The position numbers and the translations under genes were made by a program. A stretch of DNA of 5,111 bases from an uncultured Ruminococcus sp. Lineage in GTDB: Bacteria > Bacillota > Clostridia > Oscillospirales > Ruminococcaceae. Below the pieces are notes generated by a model. The model did not search any database and had not been told where the DNA came from. It saw only the letters and a list, made by a program, of their open reading frames with translations. This document shows positions 1 to 5,111 of the stretch, one piece after another. The stretch covers positions 1 to 5,111 of the forward strand of contig CAMVIL010000125.1 in NCBI GenBank assembly GCA_947167535.1, read 5' to 3'. How positions within the stretch are numbered: position 1 is the first letter of the stretch; each line of letters opens with the position of its first letter.

Positions 1-4
1 AACA

Positions 5-748
5 ATGTCAGGACATTCTAAATGGGCTAACATTAAACGTAAGAAGGAAGCAAACGACGCTGTAAAGGGTAAGATCTTTACCAAGATCGGTAAGGAGATC
101 GCCGTTGCGGTCAAGATGGGCGGCGCTGACCCCAGCAATAACGCTAAGCTTGCACAGCTCATCGCTAAGGCTAAGGCTAACAATATCCCTAACGATAACA
201 TCGACAGAGTTATCAAGAAGGCAGCAGGCGAGGGCGATAAGAACAACTACGAGGATATGGTATACGAAGGTTACGGCCCCGGCGGAGTTGCCGTTATCGT
301 TGAGTGCCTTACCGACAACAAGAACCGTACCGCAGGCGACGTAAGACATTACTTCGACAAGTTCGGCGGAAACCTCGGTACTTCCGGCTGCGTAAGCTTT
401 ATGTTCACCTCCCGCGGCACCGTTATCCTCGAGGCTGAGGGCGTTGACGAGGATAAGCTCATGGAAGACGCTTTCGAGGCGGGCGCAGATGACTTCAATA
501 TCGAAGGCGATATCGTTGAGGTGGCTTGCCCTCCCAATGACGCTATCACCGTCAGCGAAAAGCTCAAGGAGCTGGGCTACACCGTAGTCTCCGCCGAGAG
601 CGAGATGATCCCCTCGACTTACACCACTCTTACCGACGAGAAGCAGCTCAAGCTCATGGGTCTGCTGCTGGAAAATCTCGAGGAGAACGACGACGTTCAG
701 AACGTGTATCATAACTGGAACGCTCCCGAAGAAGAGGAGGAAGACTGA
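5..748 (+). CDS. yebC: YebC/PmpR/TACO1-family protein
   Basis: Complete 247-residue protein, the usual length for this family. The N-terminus carries the hallmark GHSKW (residues 3-7) followed by a basic helical segment (about 8-75). Then come the family signatures YEGYGPGG (87-94), TDNKNRT (103-109) and GGNLG (121-125), and an acidic tail (EEEEED). Family knowledge: these cytoplasmic proteins were long annotated as DNA-binding transcriptional regulators. Work on YebC and mitochondrial TACO1 points to a role on the ribosome, helping translation through proline-rich stretches. Which role applies here cannot be read from sequence. The ATG at position 5 gives the conserved MSGHSKW start; only 4 bases precede it, so promoter and ribosome site lie outside the window. 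Codon use is biased to AAG, CTC, GCT and GTT, unlike the next gene, consistent with good expression. A hairpin 17 bases after the stop separates it from the next gene. Confidence 0.96.
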   Translation: MSGHSKWANIKRKKEANDAVKGKIFTKIGKEIAVAVKMGGADPSNNAKLAQLIAKAKANNIPNDNIDRVIKKAAGEGDKNNYEDMVYEGYGPGGVAVIVECLTDNKNRTAGDVRHYFDKFGGNLGTSGCVSFMFTSRGTVILEAEGVDEDKLMEDAFEAGADDFNIEGDIVEVACPPNDAITVSEKLKELGYTVVSAESEMIPSTYTTLTDEKQLKLMGLLLENLEENDDVQNVYHNWNAPEEEEED

Positions 749-764
749 TACGGCATAAAATATT

Positions 765-799
765 CACCGCACGGCTTGCTGTTCGTGCGGTGTTGTATT
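765..799 (+). terminator. Hairpin terminator after yebC
   Basis: A perfect 9-bp stem, CACCGCACG (765-773) with CGTGCGGTG (784-792), has a 10-nt loop and is followed by TTGTATT. The tail is only moderately T-rich, so termination may be partial and some read-through into the membrane-protein gene 30 bases downstream is plausible. The position just after the yebC stop supports a terminator role. Confidence 0.68.
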
Positions 800-821
800 C
801 AGAGCGTTGTGCCGATTTGTT

Positions 822-2354
822 ATGAAAAAAATAATGGTCGCGAAAAAATATGTCGGCAGAGGCTTTTCTGTGCTGTTTGCACTGTTTATGTGCTGGACTG
901 TGTGGGTAGCGCTTGCAAGGATACAGACACACTACACCTCGCCGAGATTTTTCATCGCCGCATTGCTGTGTGTAACAGCTGTCGTCGTGCTTTGCAACCG
1001 TTCAAAGCGCTTCGGCAGGATGAAAATATTAGGAAGAAGACTTGGAAAGATCTCCCCCGAAAGACTGTATGTCTTTTCGGCGGTGATACTGCTGGCACTG
1101 CAGATATTTCTGCTCCTGAAGCTGAAGTACCGCCCGAATCACGATTCGATGTACGTGGATATCGCTGCGAAAAATTTCGCACGGGACGGAAACTTTGAGA
1201 ACATCACTATGGGACTCAAGGCGAAAAAGAGATTCTACTTCTCGCGGTTCCCCAACAACTGGGCGTGGCTGCTGATACTCTCGGGGATACACCGCGTAGA
1301 TTACCTGCTGACGGGCAAGGTGCACGACCAGGTCACGCCGGCTATCAGCGTGCTCTCGATTCAGCTGTCTCTGCTGCTGACTTTCCTCACTGCGCGGCAT
1401 ATGACCGCCAACAAGAACTACCGCCGCATGGCGGCACAGCTTCCGCTGCTGGTGCCCGCATTTTACCTGTACGCTCCCATATACTACACCGATACCGTCT
1501 CCATGCCCTTCGCGGCACTGTCGATGTATGCCTTTGTGAGGTTTATAAAGGCGGAACGGAAAAGGCAGAAGGTCATCTTCGGGATAGTCTGCTTCATAAG
1601 CGTGGGGCTGGGGTATGTCATCAAGGGGAACCTGTGTATCCTCGCGGTGGCGTTTGCTCTCTACATGATGTTTGAAAAGGGGATACTCAAAGGCGTCGCC
1701 ACCGGAGTTGTGCTGGCGCTGGCGATAGTCCTGTTCAGCAAAGCCACCACAGCGGCAGGGCTCGCGGCGGGTATCACCACGCGGGAGCTTTACGAGGCGA
1801 AGCGACTGCCCCCTCACCACTGGGTGATGATGTCGCTGGTGGACGACGGCAGGTTCAACTACGATGAATACCGCCTGACGCTGAAATACGATGATTACGA
1901 AAGCAAAAAGAAAGCCGACATGAAGCGTATTAAAGAGGACATGGACAACTACACCCCCAGGACCTTCGTGGAGCACCTGAGACTCAAATCGAGCGTAACC
2001 TGGTCTGAGGGGCATTATTACGCTCTGCACCACATAAAGAACAGCGAGAACAAACGGCTGGCAAGGTTCCTCAAAGGCGACACCGCCAAGCGGGTCTTCG
2101 ACGTGGCGCAGGCGGTACTGCTGCTGACCATGCTGTTATCCTTCGTGGGCGGGGTGTTCTCAAAGTACCCCGACAAGGTCTTCCTGCTGAGGATGTCGGT
2201 GTTCGGACTGGCGGTCTTCCTGCTGATATGGGAGACACGCTCGCGATATCTCGTGAACTTCCTGCCCTTTATGGTGCTGATAAGCGCCGACGGGATAAGG
2301 CGGACGGAGATGTTTTTCCGCATGGCTGCGCGTAAGTTTGCCCGAAAAAAGTAA
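822..2354 (+). CDS. Multi-pass membrane protein, GT-C (family 39-like) glycosyltransferase
   Basis: 510 residues from the ATG at 822, with about 12-13 hydrophobic segments (roughly 15-32, 42-58, 82-101, 146-160, 170-191, 206-220, 225-241, 251-266, 268-284, 290-307, 425-446, 454-471, 477-489) and a large hydrophilic loop at about 308-424. Features typical of polyprenyl-phosphate-dependent GT-C enzymes are visible. After the third segment the first long loop carries NHDSMYVDIA (106-115), with acidic D108 and D113. SRFPNNWAW (141-149) leads into the next segment, PHHWVMMSL sits at 331-339 in the large loop, and ETRSRYLVNFLP at 471-482. The inferred role is transfer of a sugar from a lipid carrier to an envelope polymer or protein outside the membrane; donor and acceptor are unknown. 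The start is uncertain: TTG 807 and ATG 834 are in frame, and none of the three has a clear Shine-Dalgarno. It stands alone between two terminators. Confidence 0.8.
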   Translation: MKKIMVAKKYVGRGFSVLFALFMCWTVWVALARIQTHYTSPRFFIAALLCVTAVVVLCNRSKRFGRMKILGRRLGKISPERLYVFSAVILLALQIFLLLKLKYRPNHDSMYVDIAAKNFARDGNFENITMGLKAKKRFYFSRFPNNWAWLLILSGIHRVDYLLTGKVHDQVTPAISVLSIQLSLLLTFLTARHMTANKNYRRMAAQLPLLVPAFYLYAPIYYTDTVSMPFAALSMYAFVRFIKAERKRQKVIFGIVCFISVGLGYVIKGNLCILAVAFALYMMFEKGILKGVATGVVLALAIVLFSKATTAAGLAAGITTRELYEAKRLPPHHWVMMSLVDDGRFNYDEYRLTLKYDDYESKKKADMKRIKEDMDNYTPRTFVEHLRLKSSVTWSEGHYYALHHIKNSENKRLARFLKGDTAKRVFDVAQAVLLLTMLLSFVGGVFSKYPDKVFLLRMSVFGLAVFLLIWETRSRYLVNFLPFMVLISADGIRRTEMFFRMAARKFARKK

Positions 2355-2370
2355 AATACAGAAACTTCCT

Positions 2371-2418
2371 GCCCTGACGCTGTGTGGTGAAACTGCACAA
2401 ACGTCGGGGCGGTTTTTT
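2371..2418 (+). terminator. Intrinsic terminator after membrane glycosyltransferase gene
   Basis: GCCCTGACG (2371-2379) pairs with CGTCGGGGC (2402-2410), 9 bp with one T-G wobble. Inside it TGTG (2381-2384) can pair with CACA (2396-2399). The stem is followed after GG by a run of six T (2413-2418). It lies 16 bases after the stop codon, a textbook rho-independent layout. Confidence 0.88.
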
Positions 2419-2470
2419 GTTTACAGTTGTAAAAAATAGTCATATTTCATGTAAATTTCATAAAGCTATA

Positions 2471-2499
2471 TTGCAAAAATTCAATTATTATGTTATAAT
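2471..2499 (+). promoter_or_regulatory. Sigma-A-type promoter of the EAL gene (extended -10)
   Basis: The -35 is TTGCAA (2471-2476, 4 of 6 consensus bases), the spacer is 17 bp, and the -10 is a perfect TATAAT (2494-2499) preceded by TGT at 2491-2493, an extended -10. The DNA upstream (2430-2465) is A/T-rich like an UP element and repeats ATTTCAT at 2444-2450 and 2455-2461. Transcription should start near 2506, giving a leader of about 37 nt. The ribosome site GGGGTG (2530-2535) lies 7 nt before the ATG at 2543. Confidence 0.85.
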
Positions 2500-2542
2500 A
2501 CAATTAATGATGCAGTTGTTGCACGCGAAGGGGTGAAGACCT

Positions 2543-4225
2543 ATGAAAAAACAGATCATGTCAGAAAGCCTGAAAAAGCTGATCTGCGCTATGTCTGCGC
2601 CCGAAAACTGCAGAGAGGACGTCATGAGACTGCTGGCGGAGTACACCCCCGCCATAGCAGAGGATCTCGAGCTTACGAGTATGTCCTACGAGGTCTCGGT
2701 CCCCGCCACCTTCGGCGCTGTGGGAAGCGGCATGAAAGGCTCGGGCGTGATGTTCGACAACGGCGGAAGCAGGGCTGTGGAGTACAAGTCCCGCTTTGAG
2801 ACCCGCAACGGCGGCTACCTCGAGCTCATAGGCACCTCAGCCGCAGAAGACCCCGAACAGGAGGACACCTTCAAAACCGTATGCGGTCTGACCTTCTCGC
2901 TGTGCGGCAAGATAAACAGCGTCAGCGACCTGTTGATGCTGTCGGTGACAGACAGCCTGACAGGCGCTATGAACATGAACGGTTTCAGAAAGACCCTCGC
3001 GCCTCAGGCGGGCAGGGGACTCCTGAGAGGACACGCTTCGGTGTTCCTCAACATAAAGAACTTCAAGTATATAAACCAGAAGACCGGCATGGTCAACGGC
3101 GATATGATACTCAAGGAGCTGGTGGTGCGGTTCAGGGAGCTCTGCGGCGACAACGAGGGCTACATCGCGAGACTGGGCGCCGATAACTTCGTGCTGGCTC
3201 TGAAAAAGGAGCAGGTACCCGAGCTTACGGCTATGCTCCGCTCATTCCGCGTAGAGCTGAAAGGCGCCGAGGGCGACGCCGAGATAAAGGTTTACTTCCG
3301 CTGCGGACTTTACTACATGACCGATGAGAGCACCTTTGAAGACCTGATGAACTGCTGTACCTGCGCTTACGCAGCGGCACGCGGCGGCAAGGGCGACTTC
3401 GTGAGATACGAACCCTACATGACCGAGGACGAACACCACACCAAAAAGGTGCTGGTGACTTTCCCCGAGGCTATAAAGAGCCGCGAGTTTCAGGTGTACT
3501 ACCAGCCGAAGGTCAGATGCTCCGACAAGAAGATGGTGGGCGCCGAGGCGCTCTGCCGCTGGGTGAAGGACGGCAGGATAATCCCGCCGATGGACTTTAT
3601 CCCCATACTCGAACGCTTCGGGAACATCAGCCACCTCGACCTTTACGTGGTGGAGACGGTGGCGAGAGACCTGCGGGAATGGCTTGACAAGGGCATCACT
3701 CCCGTGCGGACTTCACTGAACATCTCACGACGCGACCTTGCCATTACGAATCTGGCGAATAAGATAAGCGAGATCGTGGACAAGTATGAGATACCCCACG
3801 AGCTCATCGAGATAGAGCTGACCGAGACCTACACCACCGAGGAATTCCCCATGTTGCTCAGGCTGATAAACGAGCTCAAGGGCTTCGGGTTCAGGATATC
3901 CATAGACGACTTCGGCTCGGGCTACTCGACGCTGACTATGCTCAAGAGCATACGCGCCGACATCATCAAGCTCGACCGCGCATTCATAAAGGACATGACT
4001 GAATCGAGCAGCGAGGACAGGATAATCCTGAAACACGTGGTACACATGGTAAACGAGCTGGATATAGACGTCATCGCCGAGGGCATTGAGACCTCGGATC
4101 AGGTGGGATTCTTAAACGGCATCGGGTGCGATGTGGTTCAGGGGTACTACTACGACAAGCCGCTGCCGCGGGCAGAGTTTGACGAAAGGCTTGCGGATCC
4201 CGAGTGGTACGCAAAGCGAGGATAG
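2543..4225 (+). CDS. c-di-GMP phosphodiesterase: degenerate GGDEF plus intact EAL domain
   Basis: 560 residues, cytoplasmic, with no membrane segment or signal peptide. Residues 1-125 form an N-terminal region I cannot assign; it could be a GAF/PAS-like sensor. Residues about 126-290 are a GGDEF domain (DSLTG at 137-141), but the active-site loop reads GADNF (212-216), the metal Asp of the usual LDID motif is N170, and no RxxD inhibitory site is visible. It is therefore probably not a cyclase. Residues about 302-552 are an EAL domain with QPK (321-323), EAL (335-337), R339, N393, E425, D455-D456 in DDFGSGYS, K476, E513 and Q533, the full metal and catalytic set known from RocR-type enzymes at nearly identical spacing. 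Predicted reaction: hydrolysis of c-di-GMP to pGpG, with the GGDEF domain possibly acting as a nucleotide sensor. Start fixed by GGGGTG 7 nt upstream. It is a single-gene unit with its own promoter and terminator. Confidence 0.93.
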   Translation: MKKQIMSESLKKLICAMSAPENCREDVMRLLAEYTPAIAEDLELTSMSYEVSVPATFGAVGSGMKGSGVMFDNGGSRAVEYKSRFETRNGGYLELIGTSAAEDPEQEDTFKTVCGLTFSLCGKINSVSDLLMLSVTDSLTGAMNMNGFRKTLAPQAGRGLLRGHASVFLNIKNFKYINQKTGMVNGDMILKELVVRFRELCGDNEGYIARLGADNFVLALKKEQVPELTAMLRSFRVELKGAEGDAEIKVYFRCGLYYMTDESTFEDLMNCCTCAYAAARGGKGDFVRYEPYMTEDEHHTKKVLVTFPEAIKSREFQVYYQPKVRCSDKKMVGAEALCRWVKDGRIIPPMDFIPILERFGNISHLDLYVVETVARDLREWLDKGITPVRTSLNISRRDLAITNLANKISEIVDKYEIPHELIEIELTETYTTEEFPMLLRLINELKGFGFRISIDDFGSGYSTLTMLKSIRADIIKLDRAFIKDMTESSSEDRIILKHVVHMVNELDIDVIAEGIETSDQVGFLNGIGCDVVQGYYYDKPLPRAEFDERLADPEWYAKRG

Positions 4226-4233
4226 GATTTTAG

Positions 4234-4265
4234 GAGACTTCCGAATGGTTCGGGAGTCTCTTTCT
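4234..4265 (+). terminator. Intrinsic terminator after the EAL gene
   Basis: GAGACTTCCGAA (4234-4245) and TTCGGGAGTCTC (4249-4260) form a 12-bp stem with one T-G wobble and a TGG loop, followed directly by TTTCT. It begins 8 bases after the stop codon. Confidence 0.88.
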
Positions 4266-4290
4266 GGTTGCGCACAAACGCGGGCAAAGC

Positions 4291-4316
4291 AAGTTTAGGG
4301 GGGTTCCAAGGGAGAC
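4291..4316 (+). repeat. 26-bp direct repeat, copy 1
   Basis: Identical to 4384-4409 over 26 bases, beginning AAGTTTAGGGGGG and ending CCAAGGGAGAC. The copies are offset by 93 bp. After this copy the sequence diverges: it lacks the CCCTTGG arm that makes copy 2 a hairpin, and runs instead into the 4324-4380 hairpins. Confidence 0.95.
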
Positions 4317-4323
4317 GGCAAAC

Positions 4324-4336
4324 GCCCCTGCGGGGC
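4324..4336. repeat. Short GC hairpin
   Basis: GCCCC (4324-4328), TGC loop, GGGGC (4332-4336): a perfect 5-bp stem directly after the first 26-bp repeat. It is followed by TTATT, which is not a strong T-run, so I do not call a terminator. Confidence 0.6.
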
Positions 4337-4338
4337 TT

Positions 4339-4380
4339 ATTGCTATGAGTTTGCAAGCAAACTCACCCCAGCATGGCAAT
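4339..4380. repeat. Two-tier hairpin between the direct repeats
   Basis: The inner stem GAGTTTG (4347-4353) pairs with CAAACTC (4358-4364) around CAAG. The outer stem ATTGCTATG (4339-4347) pairs with CATGGCAAT (4372-4380) with one T-G wobble, leaving ACCCCAG (4365-4371) bulged on the 3' side. G4347 can be used by either stem. The wobble and asymmetric bulge are more like a folded RNA than a simple palindrome. Confidence 0.7.
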
Positions 4381-4383
4381 GAA

Positions 4384-4409
4384 AAGTTTAGGGGGGTTCC
4401 AAGGGAGAC
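4384..4409 (+). repeat. 26-bp direct repeat, copy 2
   Basis: Exact copy of 4291-4316. Here its 3' half is the left arm of the hairpin at 4399-4431. GGGAGACC (4403-4410) and the G-run with TT (4391-4398) are also complementary, in order, to GGTCTCCC (4537-4544) and AACCCC (4554-4559). Confidence 0.95.
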
Positions 4410-4431
4410 CCTTTTTAAAGGGTCCCCTTGG
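4399..4431. repeat. 14-bp bulged hairpin
   Basis: CCAAGGG (4399-4405) pairs with CCCTTGG (4425-4431), A4406 is bulged, and GACCCTT (4407-4413) pairs with AAGGGTC (4418-4424) around a TTTA loop. There is no T-run after it on the + strand, so it does not look like an intrinsic terminator. The CCTTGG arm (4426-4431) could instead pair with CCAAGG at 4455-4460, enclosing the next hairpin. Confidence 0.75.
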
Positions 4432-4432
4432 G

Positions 4433-4448
4433 CGCTCCGTAAGGAGCG
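4433..4448. repeat. Hairpin with GTAA (GNRA-type) loop
   Basis: CGCTCC (4433-4438) and GGAGCG (4443-4448) form a perfect 6-bp stem closed by GTAA, a stable GNRA tetraloop if transcribed in the + direction. On the minus strand the loop would read TTAC, which is not a GNRA loop; this favours + strand RNA if it is RNA. Confidence 0.7.
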
Positions 4449-4483
4449 AAAAGACCAAGGCTCAAAGCTGCAAGTCTTATCAT

Positions 4484-4578
4484 TTAAAATCGGCATACAT
4501 AATCTCCATCTTGCCTAAAGGCGCGGAATGAGAAACGGTCTCCCAAAAACGAGAACCCCACCAATATGCCGATTTTAA
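4484..4578. repeat. Perfect 14-bp inverted repeat enclosing 67 nt
   Basis: TTAAAATCGGCATA (4484-4497) is the exact reverse complement of TATGCCGATTTTAA (4565-4578). After one mismatch, two more pairs extend it (4481-4482 with 4580-4581). The 67-nt interior holds small stems: GCC/GGC with a TAAA loop (4513-4522), and GAGA (4530-4533) with TCTC (4539-4542). It could be the closing stem of a multi-branched RNA or the termini of a tiny palindromic element. Confidence 0.85.
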
Positions 4579-4735
4579 TTGGGCGAGAGAGCGACAGCGA
4601 ATCGAGTCCAACCCTCACACCACGTAGAAGACGTCAGGGTCGGGTATTAAGGTATACGCCAGAGGTCGCAAACGCGCGTCCAAAAAAACAGGGTGAATAT
4701 GTGCTTAAAAAAAGATGACAAAACGGTGAAAAAGG

Positions 4736-4764
4736 TTGACAAAACGATTAAAATAAGGTATAAT
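4736..4764 (+). promoter_or_regulatory. Perfect consensus sigma-A promoter of the exported-protein gene
   Basis: TTGACA (4736-4741), a 17-bp spacer and TATAAT (4759-4764) match the housekeeping consensus at all 12 positions. Transcription should start near 4771, leaving a leader of about 55 nt with a small hairpin (ACGA 4774-4777 with TCGT 4782-4785). The -35 lies inside a tandem repeat (TGACAAAACG at 4716-4725 and 4737-4746), a possible operator. Confidence 0.92.
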
Positions 4765-4825
4765 AACTTTTGTACGATAAGTCGTTAACAGCGAATGTGA
4801 TTGTTTTGAAAGGAGAATAATACCG

Positions 4826-5111
4826 ATGAATATCCTCAGAAAAACCGTCGGATTTTTGACGGCAGTAGCGATCGCGGCAGGGTCGGTGATCCCGCTGGGC
4901 GCTTCGGCGGATAGTGCAGCGGCAGAAGCAGAAGAGGCAACAAAGGCAGCGAACGACAGCGTGATCCTGACAGACGGTCAGGAGAATGATACTGATACTA
5001 CTGAAAATGATGCGGCCGACGTGGAGTTTAATTCCCTCGGCGATGAAGTAAAGTACGCGGAGGAGTATGCAAAGATGCATGACGATCCGCAGTACGGTAA
5101 ATATCTGAAGG
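4826..5111 (+). CDS. Exported protein of unknown function (partial, C-terminus beyond window)
   Basis: An open frame runs from the ATG at 4826 to the window end, 95 codons plus one base. AAAGGAG (4809-4815), 10 nt upstream, and the consensus promoter support this start. Residues 1-28 form a classic signal peptide: basic start (R5, K6), hydrophobic core about 8-22, and cleavage site ASA|D after residue 28. The mature N-terminus is an Ala/Glu/Asp/Thr-rich, acidic linker (about 29-66), probably disordered. From about residue 66 the sequence looks more structured (FNSLGDEVKYAEEYAKMHD). I do not recognise the family. No lipobox cysteine is visible, so it is probably secreted or wall-associated rather than a lipoprotein. 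The linker could space a downstream enzymatic or binding domain from the cell surface, but that part is not in the window. The very strong promoter suggests high expression. Confidence 0.88.
   Translation, partial: MNILRKTVGFLTAVAIAAGSVIPLGASADSAAAEAEEATKAANDSVILTDGQENDTDTTENDAADVEFNSLGDEVKYAEEYAKMHDDPQYGKYLK

Larger units (their letters stand above)
4266..4735. other. Gene-free structured intergenic island
   Basis: About 470 bases with no convincing gene on either strand. Reading frames here are short, and those on the minus strand mostly translate repeats. The stretch holds a 26-bp direct repeat, at least five hairpins between 4324 and 4542, a perfect 14-bp inverted repeat with a 67-nt interior, and further complementary segments up to about 4681. 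It then becomes A-rich before the promoter at 4736. No tRNA, SRP, tmRNA, RNase P or 6S hallmark was found. I could not match it to a c-di-GMP, cobalamin, glycine or other familiar riboswitch core. It may be a structured RNA, or a palindromic repeat element (REP- or MITE-like) inserted after the EAL terminator. Confidence 0.6.

Noticed and set aside
8..712. Minus-strand 234-codon open frame opposite yebC
   Set aside because: yebC matches a highly conserved family over its full length. The antisense frame arises from codon bias in yebC.
755..825. Promoter for the membrane glycosyltransferase (TAAAAT at 756-761 or TTATGA at 820-825 as -10)
   Set aside because: No acceptable -35 at 16-18 bp spacing for either. 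The second would overlap the start codon.
1029..2033. Long minus-strand open frame (334 codons) opposite the membrane protein gene
   Set aside because: It is a composition shadow: the translation is rich in His, Arg and Gln without domain features, whereas the + frame gives a coherent multi-pass membrane protein with conserved motifs.
4291..4409. CRISPR-like array
   Set aside because: There are only two repeat copies, and the 67-bp interval between them is itself strongly palindromic rather than spacer-like. No cas genes are nearby.
4230..4496. Minus-strand 88-codon reading frame with a repeated SLGTPLN peptide
   Set aside because: The peptide repeats only because the 26-bp DNA repeat is offset by 93 bp, a multiple of three. 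The frame runs through several hairpins and the EAL terminator, has no ribosome site, and its composition looks like translated repeat DNA.
4570..4690. Possible tRNA or tRNA-like element
   Set aside because: No GGTTCGA-type T-loop, anticodon arm or acceptor stem could be assembled on either strand.
4480..4825. c-di-GMP riboswitch controlling the exported protein, suggested by the neighbouring EAL gene
   Set aside because: I could not find the conserved core of class I or class II c-di-GMP aptamers. The consensus promoter at 4736 also lies downstream of the structured region, so most transcripts of the gene would not contain it.
4748..5080. Minus-strand 110-codon open frame at the window end
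   Set aside because: It is antisense to the exported protein, which has a consensus promoter, a ribosome site and a signal peptide. The antisense frame has none of these.

Overview
The window looks like chromosomal DNA of a Ruminococcus-type Firmicute (Oscillospiraceae). This is inferred from a clostridial-type YebC, a GGDEF/EAL protein with many lysines and 'ata/aag/ctc' codons, very clean sigma-A promoters, and a GC-moderate coding style with AT-rich intergenic gaps. No 16S or other taxonomic marker is present, so the genus is an inference. All genes read on the + strand, but they appear to form separate transcription units, because a hairpin terminator follows each of the three complete genes.

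Layout. (1) 5-748: a complete yebC-family gene, closed by a hairpin at 765-799. (2) 822-2354: a multi-pass membrane protein resembling GT-C (family 39-like) glycosyltransferases, with a poorly defined start, closed by a strong terminator at 2371-2418. (3) 2471-2499: a strong promoter (extended -10) that drives a 560-residue two-domain c-di-GMP protein at 2543-4225. Its GGDEF domain is degenerate (GADNF) and its EAL domain keeps every catalytic residue, so it is predicted to be a phosphodiesterase. It ends in a 12-bp terminator hairpin at 4234-4265. (4) 4266-4735: a gene-free stretch packed with structure. It has a 26-bp direct repeat 93 bp apart, several hairpins (one with a GTAA tetraloop), a perfect 14-bp inverted repeat enclosing 67 nt, and a segment that is an imperfect inverted copy of the direct repeat. 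It is either a structured RNA or a palindromic intergenic or MITE-like element. (5) 4736-4764: a perfect consensus promoter (TTGACA, 17 bp, TATAAT) that overlaps a 10-bp tandem repeat. It precedes an exported protein starting at 4826 that runs off the window.

Working together: I see no operon. YebC is a housekeeping translation or regulatory factor. The membrane glycosyltransferase probably decorates a cell-envelope polymer. The EAL protein would lower c-di-GMP, and the last gene encodes an exported protein of unknown role. A c-di-GMP link to the exported protein is possible but not shown; I found no recognisable c-di-GMP riboswitch in the leader. The most unexplained part is the structured island at 4291-4681.
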